From Gymnothorax reevesii (lineage: Eukaryota; Chordata; Actinopteri; Anguilliformes; Muraenidae): a stretch of DNA of 64,000 bases. Position 1 is the stretch's first letter. Each line of letters opens with the position of its first letter. Under the pieces are notes generated by a model. That model was not told the origin of the DNA and searched no databases. It worked only from the letters and a program-made list of their open reading frames with translations. This document shows, in pieces, positions 8,467-22,000 of the stretch. The stretch spans positions 70,108,712 to 70,172,711 of the forward strand of contig CM056581.1 of the NCBI GenBank assembly GCA_029721435.1. The letters run 5' to 3'. The translations under genes and the position numbers were made by a program.

Positions 8467-11287
8467 AGCCAATTCACTCCTATTTAGTCATACAGTGAAA
8501 ATTCACTCATGTTTGTCACTTTCCCACTGATTTACACACAGAATGAAAATTTTTGACATGCAGAAGTTAAAAAAAAGAAAGTTTTTAAAAAAGTGTATAT
8601 CTTCACTACAGAGACTCATATTCACTTCCAATAGGCCATAAAAACACATTGGAAAAATGGATGGCATATATGCAGTGCAACAGTGATCTGAAGCATTTCC
8701 CAGGCCAGATACACGCAGAGATTCACATTCTGAGCTTAAAACCTCAAAGAAGCGTGTTTTCATGAAAGAGCGTATGGAGACAATATCAGCGCTCTAGCTC
8801 GCTTCCTTAAGAAGATAGAAGCCAATTCACTCCTATTTAGTCATACAGTGAAAATTCACTCATGTTTGTCACTTTCCCACTGATTTACACACAGAATGAA
8901 AATTTTTGACATGCAGAAGTTAAAAAAAGAAAGTTTTTAAAAAAGTGCATATCTTCACTTCAGAGACTTATATTCACTTCCAATAGGCCATACAAGCAAA
9001 TTGGACAAATTGCTGCCATATATGCAGTGCACAGTGATCTGAAGCATTTCCCAGCCCAGATACACGAACAGATTCACTTTCTGAGCTTAAAACCTAGAAG
9101 AAGCGTGTTTTCATGAAAGAGCGTATGGAGACAATATCAGCGCTCTCGCTCGCTTCCTTAAGAAGATAGCAGCCAATTCACTCCTATTTAGTCATACAGT
9201 GAAAATTCACTCATGTTTGTCACTTTCCCACTGATTTACACACAGAATGAAAATTTTTGACATGCAGAAGTTAAAAAAAAGAAAGTTTTTAAAAAAGTGT
9301 ATATCTTCACTTCAGAGACTAATATTCACTTCCAATAGGCCATACAAGCACATTGGAAAAATGGATGGCATATATGCAGTGCAACAGTGATCTGAAGCAT
9401 TTCCCAGGCCAGATACACGCAGAGATTCACATTCTGAGCTTAAAACCTCAAAGAAGCGTGTTTTCATGAAAAAGCGTATGGAGACAATATCAGCGCTCTA
9501 GCTCGCTTCCTTAAGAAGATAGAAGCCAATTCACTCCTATTTAGTCATACAGTGAAAATTCACTCATGTTTGTGACTTTCCCACTGATTTACACACAGAA
9601 TGAAAATTTTTGACATGCAGAAGTTAAAAAAAAGAAAGTTTTTAAAAAAGTGTATATCTTCACTACAGAGACTCATATTCACTTCCAATAGGCCATAAAA
9701 ACACATTGGAAAAATGGATGGCATATATGCAGTGCAACAGTGATCTGAAGCATTTCCCAGGCCAGATACACGCAGAGATTCACATTCTGAGCTTAAAACC
9801 TCAAAGAAGCGTGTTTTCATGAAAGAGCGTATGGAGACAATATCAGCGCTCTAGCTCGCTTCCTTAAGAAGATAGCAGCCAATTCACTCCTATTTAGTCA
9901 TACAGTGAAAATTCACTCATGTTTGTCACTTTCCCACTGATTTACACACAGAATGAAAATTTTTGACATGCAGAAGTTAAAAAAAAGAAAGTTTTTAAAA
10001 AAGTGTATATCTTCACTACAGAGACTCATATTCACTTCCAATAGGCCATAAAAACACATTGGAAAAATGGATGGCATATATGCAGTGCAACAGTGATCTG
10101 AAGCATTTCCCAGGCCAGATACACGCAGAGATTCACATTCTGAGCTTAAAACCTCAAAGTAGCGTGTTTTCATGAAAGAGCGTATGGAGACAATATCAGC
10201 GCTCTAGGTCGCTTCCTTAAGAAGATAGCAGCCAATTCACTCCTATTTAGTCATACAGTGAAAATTCACTCATGTTTGTCACTTTCCCACTGATTTACAC
10301 ACAGAATGAAAATTTTTGACATGCAGAAGTTAAAAAAAAGAAAGTTTTTAAAAAAGTGTATATCTTCACTACAGAGACTCATATTCACTTCCAATAGGCC
10401 ATACAAGCATATTGGACAAATTGCTGCCATATATGCAGTGCACAGTGATCTGAAGCATTTCCCAGCCCAGATACACGAACAGATTCACTTTCTGAGATTA
10501 AAACCTAGAAGAAGCGTGTTTTCATGAAAGAGCGTATGGAGACAATATCAGCGCTCTAGCTCGCTTCCTTAAGAAGATAGCAGCCAATTCACTCCTATTT
10601 AGTCATACAGTGAAAATTCACTCATGTTTGTCACTTTCCCACTGATTTACACACAGAATGAAAATTTTTGACATGCAGAAGTTAAAAAAAAGAAAGTTTT
10701 TAAAAAAGTGTATATCTTCACTACAGAGACTCATATTCACTTCCAATAGGCCATAAAAACACATTGGAAAAATGGATGGCATATATGCAGTGCAACAGTG
10801 ATCTGAAGCATTTCCCAGGCCAGATACACGCAGAGATTCACATTCTGAGCTTAAAACCTCAAAGAAGCGTGTTTTCATGAAAGAGCGTATGGAGACAATA
10901 TCAGCGCTCTAGCTCGCTTCCTTAAGAAGATAGAAGCCAATTCACTCCTATTTAGTCATACAGTGAAAATTCACTCATGTTTGTCACTTTCCCACTGATT
11001 TACACACGGATTGAAACTTTTTGACAAGCAGAAGTTAAAAAAAAAGAAAGTTTTTAAAAAAGTGCATATCTTCACTTCAGAGACTCATATTCACTTCCAA
11101 TAGGCCATACAAGCAAATTGGACAAATTGCTGCCATATATGCAGTGCACAGTGATCTGAAGCATTTCCCAGCCCACATACACGAACAGATTCACTTTCTG
11201 AGCTTAAAACCTCAAAGAAGCGTGTTTTCATGAAAGAGCGTATGGAGACAATATCAGCGCTCTAGCTCGCTTCCCTAAGAAGATAGC

Positions 11288-14200
11288 AGCCAATTCACTC
11301 CTATTTAGTCATACAGTGAAAATTCACTCATGTTTGTCACTTTCCCACTGATTTACACACAGAATGAAAATTTTTGACATGCAGAAGTTAAAAAAAAGAA
11401 AGTTTTTAAAAAAGTGTATATCTTCACTACAGAGACTCATATTCACTTCCAATAGGCCATAAAAACACATTGGAAAAATGGATGGCATATATGCAGTGCA
11501 ACAGTGATCTGAAGCATTTCCCAGGCCAGATACACGCAGAGATTCACATTCTGAGCTTAAAACCTCAAAGTAGCGTGTTTTCATGAAAGAGCGTATGGAG
11601 ACAATATCAGCGCTCTAGGTCACTTCCTTAAAAAGATAGCAGCCAATTCACTCCTATTTAGTCATACAGTGAAAATTCACTCATGTTTGTCACTTTCCCA
11701 CTGATTTACACACAGAATGAAAATTTTTGACATGCAGAAGTTAAAAAAAAGAAAGTTTTTAAAAAAGTGTATATCTTCACTACAGAGACTCATATTCACT
11801 TCCAATAGGCCATAAAAACACATTGGAAAAATGGATGGCATATATGCAGTGCAACAGTGATCTGAAGCATTTCCCAGGCCAGATACACGCAGAGATTCAC
11901 ATTCTGAGCTTAAAACCTCAAAGTAGCGTGTTTTCATGAAAGAGCGTATGGAGACAATATCAGCGCTCTAGGTCGCTTCCTTAAGAAGATAGCAGCCAAT
12001 TCACTCCTATTTAGTCATACAGTGAAAATTCACTCATGTTTGTCACTTTCCCACTGATTTACACACAGAATGAAAATTTTTGACATGCAGAAGTTAAAAA
12101 AAAGAAAGTTTTTAAAAAAGTGTATATCTTCACTACAGAGACTCATATTCACTTCCAATAGGCCATAAAAACACATTGGAAAAATGGATGGCATATATGC
12201 AGTGCAACAGTGATCTGAAGCATTTCCCAGGCCAGATACACGCAGAGATTCACATTCTGAGCTTAAAACCTCAAAGTAGCGTGTTTTCATGAAAGAGCGT
12301 ATGGAGACAATATCAGCGCTCTAGGTCGCTTCCTTAAGAAGATAGCAGCCAATTCACTCCTATTTAGTCATACAGTGAAAATTCACTCATGTTTGTCACT
12401 TTCCCACTGATTTACACACAGAATGAAAATTTTTGACATGCAGAAGTTAAAAAAAAGAAAGTTTTTAAAAAAGTGTATATCTTCACTACAGAGACTCATA
12501 TTCACTTCCAATAGGCCATACAAGCATATTGGACAAATTGCTGCCATATATGCAGTGCACAGTGATCTGAAGCATTTCCCAGCCCAGATACACGAACAGA
12601 TTCACTTTCTGAGATTAAAACCTAGAAGAAGCGTGTTTTCATGAAAGAGCGTATGGAGACAATATCAGCGCTCTAGCTCGCTTCCTTAAGAAGATAGCAG
12701 CCAATTCACTCCTATTTAGTCATACAGTGAAAATTCACTCATGTTTGTCACTTTCCCACTGATTTACACACAGAATGAAAATTTTTGACATGCAGAAGTT
12801 AAAAAAAAGAAAGTTTTTAAAAAAGTGTATATCTTCACTACAGAGACTCATATTCACTTCCAATAGGCCATAAAAACACATTGGAAAAATGGATGGCATA
12901 TATGCAGTGCAACAGTGATCTGAAGCATTTCCCAGGCCAGATACACGCAGAGATTCACATTCTGAGCTTCAAACCTCAAAGTAGCGTGTTTTCATGAATG
13001 AGCGTATGGAGACAATATCAGCGCTCTAGCTCGCTTCCCTAAGAAGATAGCAGCCAATTCACTCCTATTTAGTCATACAGTGAAAATTCACTCATGTTTG
13101 TCACTTTCCCACTGATTTACACACAGAATGAAAATTTTTGACATGCAGAAGTTAAAAAAAAGAAAGTTTTTAAAAAAGTGTATATCTTCACTACAGAGAC
13201 TCATATTCACTTCCAATAGGCCATTAAAACACATTGGAAAAATGGATGGCATATATGCAGTGCCACAGTGATCTGAAGCATTTCCCAGGCCAGATACACG
13301 CAGAGATTCACATTCTGAGCTTAAAACCTCAAAGAAGCGTGTTTTCATGAAAGAGCGTATGGAGACAATATCAGCGCTCTAGCTCGCTTCCTTAAGAAGA
13401 TAGAAGCCAATTCACTCCTATTTAGTCATACAGTGAAAATTCACTCATGTTTGTCACTTTCCCACTGATTTACACACAGAATGAAAATTTTTGACATGCA
13501 GAAGTTAAAAAAAAGAAAGTTTTTAAAAAAGTGTATATCTTCACTACAGAGACTCATATTCACTTCCAATAGGCCATAAAAACACATTGGAAAAATGGAT
13601 GGCATATATGCAGTGCAACAGTGATCTGAAGCATTTCCCAGGCCTGATACACGCAGAGATTCACATTCTGAGCTTAAAACCTCAAAGAAGCGTGTTTTCA
13701 TGAAAGAGCGTATGGAGACAATATCAGCGCTCTAGCTCGCTTCCTTAAGAAGATAGAAGCCAATTCACTCCTATTTAGTCATACAGTGAAAATTCACTCA
13801 TGTTTGTCACTTTCCCACTGATTTACACACAGAATGAAAATTTTTGACATGCAGAAGTTAAAAAAAGAAAGTTTTTAAAAAAGTGCATATCTTCACTTCA
13901 GAGACTCATATTCACTTCCAATAGGCCATACAAGCAAATTGGACAAATTGCTGCCATATATGCAGTGCACAGTGATCTGAAGCATTTCCCAGCCCAGATA
14001 CACGAACAGATTCACTTTCTGAGCTTAAAACCTAGAAGAAGCGTGTTTTCATGAAAGAGCGTATGGAGACAATATCAGCGCTCTAGCTCGCTTCCTTAAG
14101 AAGATAGCAGCCAATTCACTCCTATTTAGTCATACAGTGAAAATTCACTCATGTTTGTCACTTTCCCACTGATTTACACACAGAATGAAAATTTTTGACA

Positions 14201-17200
14201 TGCAGAAGTTAAAAAAAAGAAAGTTTTTAAAAAAGTGTATATCTTCACTTCAGAGACTAATATTCACTTCCAATAGGCCATACAAGCACATTGGAAAAAT
14301 GGATGGCATATATGCAGTGCAACAGTGATCTGAAGCATTTCCCAGGCCAGATACACGCAGAGATTCACATTCTGAGCTTAAAACCTCAAAGAAGCGTGTT
14401 TTCATGAAAAAGCGTATGGAGACAATATCAGCGCTCTAGCTCGCTTCCTTAAGAAGATAGAAGCCAATTCACTCCTATTTAGTCATACAGTGAAAATTCA
14501 CTCATGTTTGTGACTTTCCCACTGATTTACACACAGAATGAAAATTTTTGACATGCAGAAGTTAAAAAAAAGAAAGTTTTTAAAAAAGTGTATATCTTCA
14601 CTACAGAGACTCATATTCACTTCCAATAGGCCATAAAAACACATTGGAAAAATGGATGGCATATATGCAGTGCAACAGTGATCTGAAGCATTTCCCAGGC
14701 CAGATACACGCAGAGATTCACATTCTGAGCTTAAAACCTCAAAGAAGCGTGTTTTCATGAAAGAGCGTATGGAGACAATATCAGCGCTCTAGCTCGCTTC
14801 CTTAAGAAGATAGAAGCCAATTCACTCCTATTTAGTCATACAGTGAAAATTCACTCATGTTTGTCACTTTCCCACTGATTTACACACGGATTGAAACTTT
14901 TTGACAAGCAGAAGTTAAAAAAAAGAAAGTTTTTAAAAAAGTGCATATCTTCACTTCAGAGACTCATATTCACTTCCAATAGGCCATACAAGCAAATTGG
15001 ACAAATTGCTGCCATATATGCAGTGCACAGTGATCTGAAGCATTTCCCAGCCCACATACACGAACAGATTCACTTTCTGAGCTTAAAACCTCAAAGAAGC
15101 GTGTTTTCATGAAAGAGCGTATGGAGACAATATCAGCGCTCTAGCTCGCTTCCCTAAGAAGATAGCAGCCAATTCACTCCTATTTAGTCATACAGTGAAA
15201 ATTCACTCATGTTTGTCACTTTCCCACTGATTTACACACAGAATGAAAATTTTTGACATGCAGAAGTTAAAAAAAAGAAAGTTTTTAAAAAAGTGTATAT
15301 CTTCACTACAGAGACTCATATTCACTTCCAATAGGCCATAAAAACACATTGGAAAAATGGATGGCATATATGCAGTGCAACAGTGATCTGAAGCATTTCC
15401 CAGGCCAGATACACGCAGAGATTCACATTCTGAGCTTAAAACCTCAAAGTAGCGTGTTTTCATGAAAGAGCGTATGGAGACAATATCAGCGCTCTAGGTC
15501 ACTTCCTTAAAAAGATAGCAGCCAATTCACTCCTATTTAGTCATACAGTGAAAATTCACTCATGTTTGTCACTTTCCCACTGATTTACACACAGAATGAA
15601 AATTTTTGACATGCAGAAGTTAAAAAAAAGAAAGTTTTTAAAAAAGTGTATATCTTCACTACAGAGACTCATATTCACTTCCAATAGGCCATAAAAACAC
15701 ATTGGAAAAATGGATGGCATATATGCAGTGCAACAGTGATCTGAAGCATTTCCCAGGCCAGATACACGCAGAGATTCACATTCTGAGCTTAAAACCTCAA
15801 AGTAGCGTGTTTTCATGAAAGAGCGTATGGAGACAATATCAGCGCTCTAGGTCGCTTCCTTAAGAAGATAGCAGCCAATTCACTCCTATTTAGTCATACA
15901 GTGAAAATTCACTCATGTTTGTCACTTTCCCACTGATTTACACACAGAATGAAAATTTTTGACATGCAGAAGTTAAAAAAAAGAAAGTTTTTAAAAAAGT
16001 GTATATCTTCACTACAGAGACTCATATTCACTTCCAATAGGCCATAAAAACACATTGGAAAAATGGATGGCATATATGCAGTGCAACAGTGATCTGAAGC
16101 ATTTCCCAGGCCAGATACACGCAGAGATTCACATTCTGAGCTTAAAACCTCAAAGTAGCGTGTTTTCATGAAAGAGCGTATGGAGACAATATCAGCGCTC
16201 TAGGTCGCTTCCTTAAGAAGATAGCAGCCAATTCACTCCTATTTAGTCATACAGTGAAAATTCACTCATGTTTGTCACTTTCCCACTGATTTACACACAG
16301 AATGAAAATTTTTGACATGCAGAAGTTAAAAAAAAGAAAGTTTTTAAAAAAGTGTATATCTTCACTACAGAGACTCATATTCACTTCCAATAGGCCATAC
16401 AAGCATATTGGACAAATTGCTGCCATATATGCAGTGCACAGTGATCTGAAGCATTTCCCAGCCCAGATACACGAACAGATTCACTTTCTGAGATTAAAAC
16501 CTAGAAGAAGCGTGTTTTCATGAAAGAGCGTATGGAGACAATATCAGCGCTCTAGCTCGCTTCCTTAAGAAGATAGCAGCCAATTCACTCCTATTTAGTC
16601 ATACAGTGAAAATTCACTCATGTTTGTCACTTTCCCACTGATTTACACACAGAATGAAAATTTTTGACATGCAGAAGTTAAAAAAAAGAAAGTTTTTAAA
16701 AAAGTGTATATCTTCACTACAGAGACTCATATTCACTTCCAATAGGCCATAAAAACACATTGGAAAAATGGATGGCATATATGCAGTGCAACAGTGATCT
16801 GAAGCATTTCCCAGGCCAGATACACGCAGAGATTCACATTCTGAGCTTCAAACCTCAAAGTAGCGTGTTTTCATGAATGAGCGTATGGAGACAATATCAG
16901 CGCTCTAGCTCGCTTCCCTAAGAAGATAGCAGCCAATTCACTCCTATTTAGTCATACAGTGAAAATTCACTCATGTTTGTCACTTTCCCACTGATTTACA
17001 CACAGAATGAAAATTTTTGACATGCAGAAGTTAAAAAAAAGAAAGTTTTTAAAAAAGTGTATATCTTCACTACAGAGACTCATATTCACTTCCAATAGGC
17101 CATTAAAACACATTGGAAAAATGGATGGCATATATGCAGTGCCACAGTGATCTGAAGCATTTCCCAGGCCAGATACACGCAGAGATTCACATTCTGAGCT

Positions 17201-19045
17201 TAAAACCTCAAAGAAGCGTGTTTTCATGAAAGAGCGTATGGAGACAATATCAGCGCTCTAGCTCGCTTCCTTAAGAAGATAGAAGCCAATTCACTCCTAT
17301 TTAGTCATACAGTGAAAATTCACTCATGTTTGTCACTTTCCCACTGATTTACACACAGAATGAAAATTTTTGACATGCAGAAGTTAAAAAAAAGAAAGTT
17401 TTTAAAAAAGTGTATATCTTCACTACAGAGACTCATATTCACTTCCAATAGGCCATAAAAACACATTGGAAAAATGGATGGCATATATGCAGTGCAACAG
17501 TGATCTGAAGCATTTCCCAGGCCAGATACACGCAGAGATTCACATTCTGAGCTTAAAACCTCAAAGAAGCGTGTTTTCATGAAAGAGCGTATGGAGACAA
17601 TATCAGCGCTCTAGCTCGCTTCCTTAAGAAGATAGAAGCCAATTCACTCCTATGTAGTCATACAGTGAAAATTCACTCATGTTTGTCACTTTCCCACTGA
17701 TTTACACACAGAATGAAAATTTTTGACATGCAGAAGTTAAAAAAAGAAAGTTTTTAAAAAAGTGCATATCTTCACTTCAGAGACTCATATTCACTTCCAA
17801 TAGGCCATACAAGCAAATTGGACAAATTGCTGCCATATATGCAGTGCACAGTGATCTGAAGCATTTCCCAGCCCAGATACACGAACAGATTCACTTTCTG
17901 AGCTTAAAACCTAGAAGAAGCGTGTTTTCATGAAAGAGCGTATGGAGACAATATCAGCGCTCTAGCTCGCTTCCTTAAGAAGATAGCAGCCAATTCACTC
18001 CTATTTAGTCATACAGTGAAAATTCACTCATGTTTGTCACTTTCCCACTGATTTACACACAGAATGAAAATTTTTGACATGCAGAAGTTAAAAAAAAGAA
18101 AGTTTTTAAAAAAGTGTATATCTTCACTTCAGAGACTAATATTCACTTCCAATAGGCCATACAAGCACATTGGAAAAATGGATGGCATATATGCAGTGCA
18201 ACAGTGATCTGAAGCATTTCCCAGGCCAGATACACGCAGAGATTCACATTCTGAGCTTAAAACCTCAAAGAAGCGTGTTTTCATGAAAAAGCGTATGGAG
18301 ACAATATCAGCGCTCTAGCTCGCTTCCTTAAGAAGATAGAAGCCAATTCACTCCTATTTAGTCATACAGTGAAAATTCACTCATGTTTGTGACTTTCCCA
18401 CTGATTTACACACAGAATGAAAATTTTTGACATGCAGAAGTTAAAAAAAAGAAAGTTTTTAAAAAAGTGTATATCTTCACTACAGAGACTCATATTCACT
18501 TCCAATAGGCCATAAAAACACATTGGAAAAATGGATGGCATATATGCAGTGCAACAGTGATCTGAAGCATTTCCCAGGCCAGATACACGCAGAGATTCAC
18601 ATTCTGAGCTTAAAACCTCAAAGAAGCGTGTTTTCATGAAAGAGCGTATGGAGACAATATCAGCGCTCTAGCTCGCTTCCTTAAGAAGATAGAAGCCAAT
18701 TCACTCCTATTTAGTCATACAGTGAAAATTCACTCATGTTTGTCACTTTCCCACTGATTTACACACGGATTGAAACTTTTTGACAAGCAGAAGTTAAAAA
18801 AAAGAAAGTTTTTAAAAAAGTGCATATCTTCACTTCAGAGACTCATATTCACTTCCAATAGGCCATACAAGCAAATTGGACAAATTGCTGCCATATATGC
18901 AGTGCACAGTGATCTGAAGCATTTCCCAGCCCACATACACGAACAGATTCACTTTCTGAGCTTAAAACCTCAAAGAAGCGTGTTTTCATGAAAGAGCGTA
19001 TGGAGACAATATCAGCGCTCTAGCTCGCTTCCCTAAGAAGATAGC
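11288..19045 (+). repeat. 11-monomer higher-order repeat, two copies (3879 bp)
   Basis: N-I-I-J-A-B and E-F-G-H-M run from 11288 to 15166 and again from 15167 to 19045, offset 3879 bp. It overlaps the right end of the 7053-bp duplication. The junction at 15167 joins M to N, although M is otherwise followed by O or, in two places, by I. The two copies differ by few private changes, such as T at 13645 in the first and G at 17654 in the second. Confidence 0.9.
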
Positions 19046-22000
19046 AGCCAATTCACTCCTATTTAGTCATACAGTGAAAATTCACTCATGTTTGTCACTT
19101 TCCCACTGATTTCCACACAGAATGAAAATTTTTGACATGCAGAAGTTAAAAAAAAGAAAGTTTTTAAAAAAGTGTATATCTTCACTACAGAGACTCATAT
19201 TCACTTCCAATAGGCCATAAAAACACATTGGAAAAATGGATGGCATATATGCAGTGCAACAGTGATCTGAAGCATTTCCCAGGCCAGATACACGCAGAGA
19301 TTCACATTCTGAGCTTAAAACCTCAAAGTAGCGTGTTTTCATGAAAGAGCGTATGGAGACAATATCAGCGCTCTAGGTCGCTTCCTTAAGAAGATAGCAG
19401 CCAATTCACTCCTATTTAGTCATACAGTGAAAATTCACTCATGTTTGTCACTTTCCCACTGATTTACACACAGAATGAAAATTTTTGACATGCAGAAGTT
19501 AAAAAAAAGAAAGTTTTTAAAAAAGTGTATATCTTCACTACAGAGACTCATATTCACTTCCAATAGGCCATAAAAACACATTGGAAAAATGGATGGCATA
19601 TATGCAGTGCAACAGTGATCTGAAGCATTTCCCAGGCCAGATACACGCAGAGATTCACATTCTGAGCTTAAAACCTCAAAGTAGCGTGTTTTCATGAAAG
19701 AGCGTATGGAGACAATATCAGCGCTCTAGGTCGCTTCCTTAAGAAGATAGCAGCCAATTCACTCCTATTTAGTCATACAGTGAAAATTCACTCATGTTTG
19801 TCACTTTCCCACTGATTTACACACAGAATGAAAATTTTTGACATGCAGAAGTTAAAAAAAAGAAAGTTTTTAAAAAAGTGTATATCTTCACTACAGAGAC
19901 TCATATTCACTTCCAATAGGCCATACAAGCATATTGGACAAATTGCTGCCATATATGCAGTGCACAGTGATCTGAAGCATTTCCCAGCCCACATACACGA
20001 ACAGATTCACTTTCTGAGATTAAAACCTAGAAGAAGCGTGTTTTCATGAAAGAGCGTATGGAGACAATATCAGCGCTCTAGCTCGCTTCCTTAAGAAGAT
20101 AGCAGCCAATTCACTCCTATTTAGTCATACAGTGAAAATTCACTCATGTTTGTCACTTTCCCACTGATTTACACACAGAATGAAAATTTTTGACATGCAG
20201 AAGTGAAAAAAAAGAAAGTTTTTAAAAAAGTGTATATCTTCACTACAGAGACTCATATTCACTTCCAATAGGCCATAAAAACACATTGGAAAAATGGATG
20301 GCATATATGCAGTGCAACAGTGATCTGAAGCATTTCCCAGGCCAGATACACGCAGAGATTCACATTCTGAGCTTAAAACCTCAAAGAAGCGTGTTTTCAT
20401 GAAAGAGCGTATGGAGACAATATCAGCGCTCTAGCTCGCTTCCTTAAGAAGATAGAAGCCAATTCACTCCTATTTAGTCATACAGTGAAAATTCACTCAT
20501 GTTTGTCACTTTCCCACTGATTTACACACGGATTGAAACTTTTTGACAAGCAGAAGTTAAAAAAAAAGAAAGTTTTTAAAAAAGTGCATATCTTCACTTC
20601 AGAGACTCATATTCACTTCCAATAGGCCATACAAGCAAATTGGACAAATTGCTGCCATATATGCAGTGCACAGTGATCTGAAGCATTTCCCAGCCCACAT
20701 ACACGAACAGATTCACTTTCTGAGCTTAAAACCTCAAAGAAGCGTGTTTTCATGAAAGAGCGTATGGAGACAATATCAGCGCTCTAGCTCGCTTCCCTAA
20801 GAAGATAGCAGCCAATTCACTCCTATTTAGTCATACAGTGAAAATTCACTCATGTTTGTCACTTTCCCACTGATTTACACACAGAATGAAAATTTTTGAC
20901 ATGCAGAAGTTAAAAAAAAGAAAGTTTTTAAAAAAGTGTATATCTTCACTACAGAGACTCATATTCACTTCCAATAGGCCATAAAAACACATTGGAAAAA
21001 TGGATGGCATATATGCAGTGCAACAGTGATCTGAAGCATTTCCCAGGCCAGATACACGCAGAGATTCACATTCTGAGCTTAAAACCTCAAAGTAGCGTGT
21101 TTTCATGAAAGAGCGTATGGAGACAATATCAGCGCTCTAGGTCACTTCCTTAAAAAGATAGCAGCCAATTCACTCCTATTTAGTCATACAGTGAAAATTC
21201 ACTCATGTTTGTCACTTTCCCACTGATTTACACACAGAATGAAAATTTTTGACATGCAGAAGTTAAAAAAAAGAAAGTTTTTAAAAAAGTGTATATCTTC
21301 ACTACAGAGACTCATATTCACTTCCAATAGGCCATAAAAACACATTGGAAAAATGGATGGCATATATGCAGTGCAACAGTGATCTGAAGCATTTCCCAGG
21401 CCAGATACACGCAGAGATTCACATTCTGAGCTTAAAACCTCAAAGTAGCGTGTTTTCATGAAAGAGCGTATGGAGACAATATCAGCGCTCTAGGTCGCTT
21501 CCTTAAGAAGATAGCAGCCAATTCACTCCTATTTAGTCATACAGTGAAAATTCACTCATGTTTGTCACTTTCCCACTGATTTACACACAGAATGAAAATT
21601 TTTGACATGCAGAAGTTAAAAAAAAGAAAGTTTTTAAAAAAGTGTATATCTTCACTACAGAGACTCATATTCACTTCCAATAGGCCATAAAAACACATTG
21701 GAAAAATGGATGGCATATATGCAGTGCAACAGTGATCTGAAGCATTTCCCAGGCCAGATACACGCAGAGATTCACATTCTGAGCTTAAAACCTCAAAGTA
21801 GCGTGTTTTCATGAAAGAGCGTATGGAGACAATATCAGCGCTCTAGGTCGCTTCCTTAAGAAGATAGCAGCCAATTCACTCCTATTTAGTCATACAGTGA
21901 AAATTCACTCATGTTTGTCACTTTCCCACTGATTTACACACAGAATGAAAATTTTTGACATGCAGAAGTTAAAAAAAAGAAAGTTTTTAAAAAAGTGTAT

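Larger units (their letters stand above)
1414..15519 (+). repeat. 20-monomer higher-order repeat, two tandem copies (7053 bp)
   Basis: Copy 1 is 1414 to 8466 and copy 2 is 8467 to 15519. The type order E-F-G-H-I-J-E-L-N-I, I-J-A-B-E-F-G-H-M matches monomer by monomer, and only the last differs (O hybrid against N). Private variants repeat at exactly 7053 bp: T at 1916 and 8969, and C at 2094 and 9147. The B subtype CCATTAAAAC is present in both. This is a recent tandem duplication of a 7-kb segment. Confidence 0.93.

Noticed and set aside
8114..15519. Near-identical multi-kb copies as an assembly artefact
   Set aside because: Not excluded, but not favoured: each copy has its own singletons, the seams contain hybrid monomers, and offsets differ between blocks (7053, 3879, 5643, 8110, 7057). 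Simple mis-joins would not make hybrids with consistent neighbours.
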